Source: Membranipora membranacea (Eukaryota; Bryozoa; Gymnolaemata; Cheilostomatida; Membraniporidae). From it: DNA of 60,000 nucleotides. Where the stretch lies: the NCBI GenBank assembly GCA_914767715.1, contig OU612065.1, positions 33,482,001-33,542,000 of the forward strand, written 5' to 3'. A program made the translations under genes and the position numbers. Within the stretch, counting starts at the first letter, position 1; the number at the start of each line of letters is the position of its first letter. Below, in pieces: positions 55,691 through 60,000 of this stretch. The notes beneath the pieces were generated by a model that saw only the letters and a list, made by a program, of their open reading frames with translations, had not been told where the DNA came from and ran no database searches.

Positions 55691-56570
55691 TTCCAGCTGA
55701 TGTGTGTTCTCAGGACGCTCCCTCAATTTAAATTTTAAAATGACTAAAAATAAAGTTTTGTTTTTTTGTTGACAAGTTGACTTCAGCACATAAATTACTG
55801 CTTGTATAAATTGAAATGTAGGCTGAATATAAAATAAATGCTCTTCAAAAGCTGCAATTATTATTAGCTACGCTTTGAATATGTCTTGAGTTTTTGCAGG
55901 GTTTTATTAGTGGTTATGCATAAGTAGCATTAAAGAATCAGCAAGATTTGCTGATATCTCAACAAATATGCCCATTATTTGGGTTGGTCCATATTTAGGG
56001 AATGAACTAACTAAACTTTGTGCCATTAATATAAACAGAAGAATCTAGAATTCAGACAATTCTATTTAAATAGTGATACAGTCACGCCCACAGGCTACAT
56101 TAGCTACACAACATATCCAGTAAGCACAGTGGTCTAAGTGGAATTATTTCTTTGTGGGTGCTCTACTCTCAGTGTCGACAGCGGCCAAACTGGCTGCAAT
56201 ACAGGCCACAGAGAATTTTTTTGCAATATCTATATCAAATAATGCAAATCTATTACAAAAATATATATTTGTGATAGTATGTATGATTGCTGATAATATG
56301 ACTGATATCTGAATAAAAAGAGGCATTTTTACACAGCTTTTTTACATAGAATCTAGTGGGAACTGTGTTCCAATAGTTCCTCCTCTATATTTCTATGTGG
56401 GTACTCAGTTCTCACCAGTTTCCACGTACTTCTAACATTGAATATCACTAAATTTGTAAATGCTGGTAATGCCATGCATTTAGAACCTGTTTATTAGCAT
56501 CTCGTCATAATATCATGTTTGCATACGTTGCATGTTGCATGTCATTGCTGGAAATACACTTTTGCTAAAC

Positions 56571-56687
56571 CACAGCCAGCCCTTAAAAGCGTTCGGGATG
56601 GCGATCGCGGCCGTAGGCGGTCGTTAAGGGGGTGGGGTCCTTAACGACCGCGATCGCCATCCCGAACGCTTTCAAGGGCTGGCTGTG
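56571..56687. mobile_element. 117-bp G+C-rich hairpin MITE, hAT-like
   Basis: The arms begin CACAGCCAGCCCTT and end in its complement, and run on through GCGTTCGGGATGGCGATCGC, forming an almost complete foldback. It is flanked by a perfect 8-bp duplication TGCTAAAC (56563-56570 and 56688-56695), the length typical of hAT transposition. Its high G+C contrasts sharply with the flanks. Confidence 0.85.
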
Positions 56688-57442
56688 TGCTAAACCAAAA
56701 CAGTTTGACCAACCAAAGTCAGGTAGTACCTACAGGATGAACATAAATCGTCTGATTTGTAATTCATTATGCCAGCTGTGCACTGTTAAGGTAGGATGCA
56801 ATGAGTGGGATTTCTAATCCCTGTCACAATTTGTATGTGCAGATTACAAATTATTGAATATATGTAAATTACTTTCTCAAAGGAAGCCCCAATTATGCAG
56901 ATGTCTGACAGCTCATCATGCAGTGTCTTTCATTAATGACTCATCCGGCTCAAGTTTTTATTTTATCAGTATGTTTGAGAGAGCTAGCTGTGGTACAAAT
57001 GAGGTACGCCATAAAACTGGCTATCAGGCTAAATTTTTGTATAGTTAGTTGTATAGTTTTGGATATTATGTTTACCTAGTTGCCGGAGACAAATTCATAA
57101 TCCTTTAATTCAAATCACTTGAGTTATTTGTCGCATGCCAAATGGGGGGGGATCCATTTAGCCTGATAGAGAGAGATTGTGTTATTGCTTGTCATCAATG
57201 ATGAAGCCCTGTTTATGACAAAACAGAGGGTGGGCTGTCCCTAAAGAGGGACGTAAGTTGCCCGAAGTCCTCGTACTGAGAGTGTGATGCATCCTAGAAA
57301 ACTAGACTGTATCCTAGAGGTGAGGCCATGTAATTGGACCTCCTAATCGTGAGTGTGCAGCAAGCTGCCAGAAACTGAAACAGGCACTAATCAGCCATTG
57401 GCAGTGACACTTTGATCTTAGCCAATAGGCCGAGAAGCAAAA

Positions 57443-57844
57443 TTATAGTGACTGTAGGAAGGCTTTATCATTTAGGAGTCTGATACTAAAAGGTATGAAA
57501 CTGTTTAAAAAACGAGATGTGTGGCACTTAGCTGATAAAAATGTTTTCCTACCTGGAACATAATGTTTGTTAAAAATATGGTCTTCGTCATTAATCAAAT
57601 TTACTGTAGTACAAAAGATTCGGTCTGAGATCAGATTTGGAATGTCACAGCTGTATGAGGTAGAAAAAGGAGATAATAACCGAGATCTCTCCTTTGCCGT
57701 GCAAGAGTTAAACCAAACTTCTGAATTGTATAATAAGATCGGTGATATAAGAGACTGCGCAAAATATTCACATTGAGCATTGGACGGATAAAAAGATTTG
57801 AACTTAGACAATGCATAAAATCTGCTTTTCAATCCGATTTTCAA
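57443..57844 (-). pseudogene. Non-LTR retrotransposon RT C-terminal fragment
   Basis: A 133-residue open frame on the minus strand resembles the end of CR1/Jockey-like ORF2 proteins: ALSKFKSFYPS, SLISPILLYNSEVWF, then RFLNSFIPFSIRLLN near the C-terminus. The motif order is right for the thumb and tail region, but the catalytic part is absent. It is a 5'-truncated remnant, from a different lineage or age than the copy at 52.7 kb. Confidence 0.7.
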
Positions 57845-57849
57845 TGATA

Positions 57850-58640
57850 GGTGTATTAGTTGGTTTGATTTAGTTCATAAGTCTGATTTATTTACTTTCA
57901 ACTGAAGCAGAAGCTGGCTGCATGATTAAAACAAACCTAGGCTACCAGGATGTGATAGAGGTGTACTATGTAGCCTTACCTGAAAGTCTCATTCTTTGTT
58001 TTGACCAAAAAGAGGCTTTTGGCATAAGGCTGAATTGTCATAAATATGATATAAACCTGGTTGCCAGAGTCGATTTCATAATGTTATTTTGGCAGTGGAT
58101 GATAAGGGGTACGGTAATTTTTGTAATTTTATTGTATTATCATTATCGAATCTCTAAACCTATTTGCTGCACACAAACAGGGAGAGATTCTTTCATCAAG
58201 CCTGGTGGGTGGATTTGGAAGGATCTAATTCAAGTACCCAAAAATCTGCGTCCGTCCGTCCGGTTGTTTGATCAGGTTCTCAAGTTTCATGATTTATTTG
58301 CTATCAATGAAGCTGAGGCTGCATAATTTTAAGGAACTTAGACTACAAGGAAATGATATAGGAGTACTATGTAGCTTATCTCAAAGGCACCTTGTTCGTT
58401 TCAACAACAAAAAAGAGGCCTTTGGCATAAGGCTGAATTATTTTGGATATGATGTTGAACTGGTTGTCAGAGTGGAATTATTTGCTGCAAGAAAAAAGGG
58501 AGGGATTCAATCATCAAGCCTGTTTTTAATCAGCTCTTATCTCTTGATTAAAGTCATTCTAAGAAACGATTCTGCATTCCAACGGGGATAGATCCTCCAT
58601 CGTACCTGGTTGGTGGCGTTGGGCGGATCTTTTTTAAGCG
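57850..58640 (+). repeat. Diverged repeat units around GGCTACCAGGATGTGATA
   Basis: Sequence around GGCTACCAGGATGTGATA, GAGTACTATGTAGC and GAGGCCTTTGGCATAAGGCT occurs at 57930-58040 and again, diverged, at 58320-58440, 58730-58810 and 55005-55090. It is a multi-copy non-coding unit. Open frames of 107-134 residues across it are not conserved between copies. Confidence 0.55.
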
Positions 58641-58649
58641 TCCCAAAAT

Positions 58650-59455
58650 CTGTGTCTATCTGTGTGAATCAGTTCATAAGTTAAAGTTAATTTCTTTTAA
58701 AACCACATGATCGAAGAAAGCTAGGCTACCGTACCAAGATGTGATACAGGAGTACGATACAGCCCATTTTTTCTTACAACCCAGATAAGAGGCCTTTGAG
58801 ATCAGGCTAGCACAAGGCTATTATAGGTAAAGGCTAAGGCTGAGGTGATGTCTAGCCAAAATTTGTATTGGGGTTTCAAATAAGTGTTCGCCCAAAACTG
58901 TTAGTTGAAAAGTATTATGTTGCAGTTGGTATGGTTGCACAATATTTCTGCAGAAGAACGTGTGCTATCTTGGCAATTCTAATGCTGTTGTTTGTCTGAT
59001 TTGTTTTAGTATAATGTGTAAGATCCCTGTGGCACTTTGCCTACTTACCAACGCCGGATAGATATGGGTGTTATCAATCATAAACACTGGCATCGTATTT
59101 GTGATGGCAGTCAGTTTTCAGAACAGGGTTCAAAGGCAAGTGCCAAATTACTAACAAGTCAGTAAGGTGACCGATGCCACTTGATACTTGTCCTATGTGC
59201 GTCTTACTTTGTTTGATGTGAATGATTGGATGGAAGACGTAGGTGTGGTCTGGTGAGCAAATTGCTGAGGTTCCTAGTTTAGTAAGTACCATTGACCTGC
59301 TCTTCAATGGCTTTATTCAATGAGTATGAATATATTGATAGTAAATTGACCAAAAATAATTTACGTTGGTTGTCCATGACAACAATATTAACTTGATGCT
59401 CTGACCCTAGTGTTTTGATATTTCATACAATCAAAACCATACTAATGTAAATCTT
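58650..59455 (+). repeat. Segmental duplication, copy 2
   Basis: Partner of 54951-55690; the shared blocks are in the same order and orientation, about 3.7 kb apart. Confidence 0.75.
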
Positions 59456-59520
59456 TTTGACATCATATAGGCCTGAAGCAGCCTATCAAATAGTGCTATA
59501 AGAAAATAAGAAAATAAATA

Positions 59521-59810
59521 AAGGTGTTACTAGGGTGAAAAATCAGGCTGATATAAAAAATGAGGGTGTACCCAGATGTAGTGGTCATTGTCAGAGGCAG
59601 CGCGTCAGCATATCCGCAATTTTTCACGAATCTGCCTTTAAAAGTGAAATGTGTAGAGTTTTAAAAAAAGGTGTTAATAGTATAAAAAAACGCTCTGAAT
59701 TCAATAATAAGGGCGTACTCAGTTGTAGCGATCATGTCAGCTGCAGCGCGGTAGCATATCCACAATTTTTCGCAAAATTGATTCGATAAGTGAAATGTTA
59801 AGAGTTTAAT
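59521..59810 (+). repeat. Tandem pair of units of about 145 bp
   Basis: Two diverged copies follow each other: GGTGTTACTAG...GCGTACCC-like, AGCATATCCGCAATTTTTC, and AAGTGAAATGT in the first; GGTGTTAATAG, AGCATATCCACAATTTTTC, and AAGTGAAATGT in the second. Open frames on both strands are shadows of the repeat. The last 190 bases show nothing recognisable. Confidence 0.65.
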
Positions 59811-60000
59811 GTGGTCAGCAGAGAACACGAAAATATGTATGCCTTTATCCAAGGGGTCATTTCCACACTAGAATTTATTATGGGGAGATACTGCGGCACA
59901 CTACAATTTATTATTAAAGAGGCTGAGGCTAATTTTGTTGCGTCTCCTTCTCTCCAACTCCTTGTTTTAACACAATATTTTATCACATCGTTTCAAAAGG

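Larger units (their letters stand above)
54100..57100. repeat. Gene-poor region with old internal duplications
   Basis: Diverged copies of the same sequences recur: 54390-54640 resembles 56770-57020 (shared GAGTGGG, TCTAATCCCTG, AGCTGTGGT). 54951-55690 resembles 58650-59455 more closely. A G+C-rich stretch near 54835-54890 (GGGGAGGCAGTGCCTCCCC) looks like a transposon end. Short open frames here are not recognisable as genes. Confidence 0.5.

Noticed and set aside
56144-59986. Several open frames of 60-134 residues in the last 4 kb
   Set aside because: Except for the reverse-transcriptase tail at 57443-57844, they lie in diverged repeat units, are not conserved between copies and have no splice or family support.

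Overview
The window is animal (metazoan) nuclear DNA. Two conserved genes are split into dozens of short exons with GT-AG introns of roughly 100-1,200 bp, the sequence is A+T-rich, and transposon remnants fill the gaps. Gene content points to an invertebrate: there is one nucleostemin gene with features of both vertebrate paralogues (GNL3 and GNL3L), plus CR1/L2-like reverse-transcriptase remains and a tRNA-derived SINE. The phylum cannot be fixed from the sequence alone.

Layout. 1-4.9 kb is a tandem repeat block (period about 2.55 kb) without genes. 4.9-25.9 kb is the nucleostemin gene (GNL3/GNL3L type) on the minus strand. Its fourteen coding exons can be followed without a frame break from the start codon at 25918 to the stop at 13665, giving a predicted 591-residue permuted GTPase. 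The last intron-exon cassettes are present three times: the copy joined to the gene (13.7-15.1 kb) and two almost identical partial copies downstream (9.3-11.8 and 4.9-7.4 kb). A 4.43-kb insertion with 20-bp terminal inverted repeats (15328-19756) splits intron 11 of the gene and is absent from both partial copies.

At 27.5-45.9 kb the plus strand carries a complete polybromo-1 gene (PBRM1/BAF180). It has 31 coding exons and about 1,703 residues: six bromodomains, two BAH domains, an HMG box, a P/Q-rich linker and the conserved C-terminal region. PBRM1 and the nucleostemin gene stand head to head, 1.5 kb between start codons, as I recall PBRM1 and GNL3 do in human; this looks like ancient conserved linkage with a shared promoter region. 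A tRNA-derived SINE has landed 90 bp upstream of the PBRM1 start codon.

48.5-52.0 kb holds a five-exon gene for a secreted protein with a signal peptide, an apple/PAN-like module and a C-type lectin domain. 52-60 kb is gene-poor: decayed non-LTR reverse transcriptase, microsatellites, a 117-bp hairpin MITE with 8-bp target duplications, and an old segmental duplication.

The most unusual signal is in PBRM1. The boundary of exon 26 with its donor splice site has been amplified into a 65-bp minisatellite, placing eleven further donor-like sites directly behind the real one. No bacterial-style operon, CRISPR array or clearly new multi-gene system was seen.
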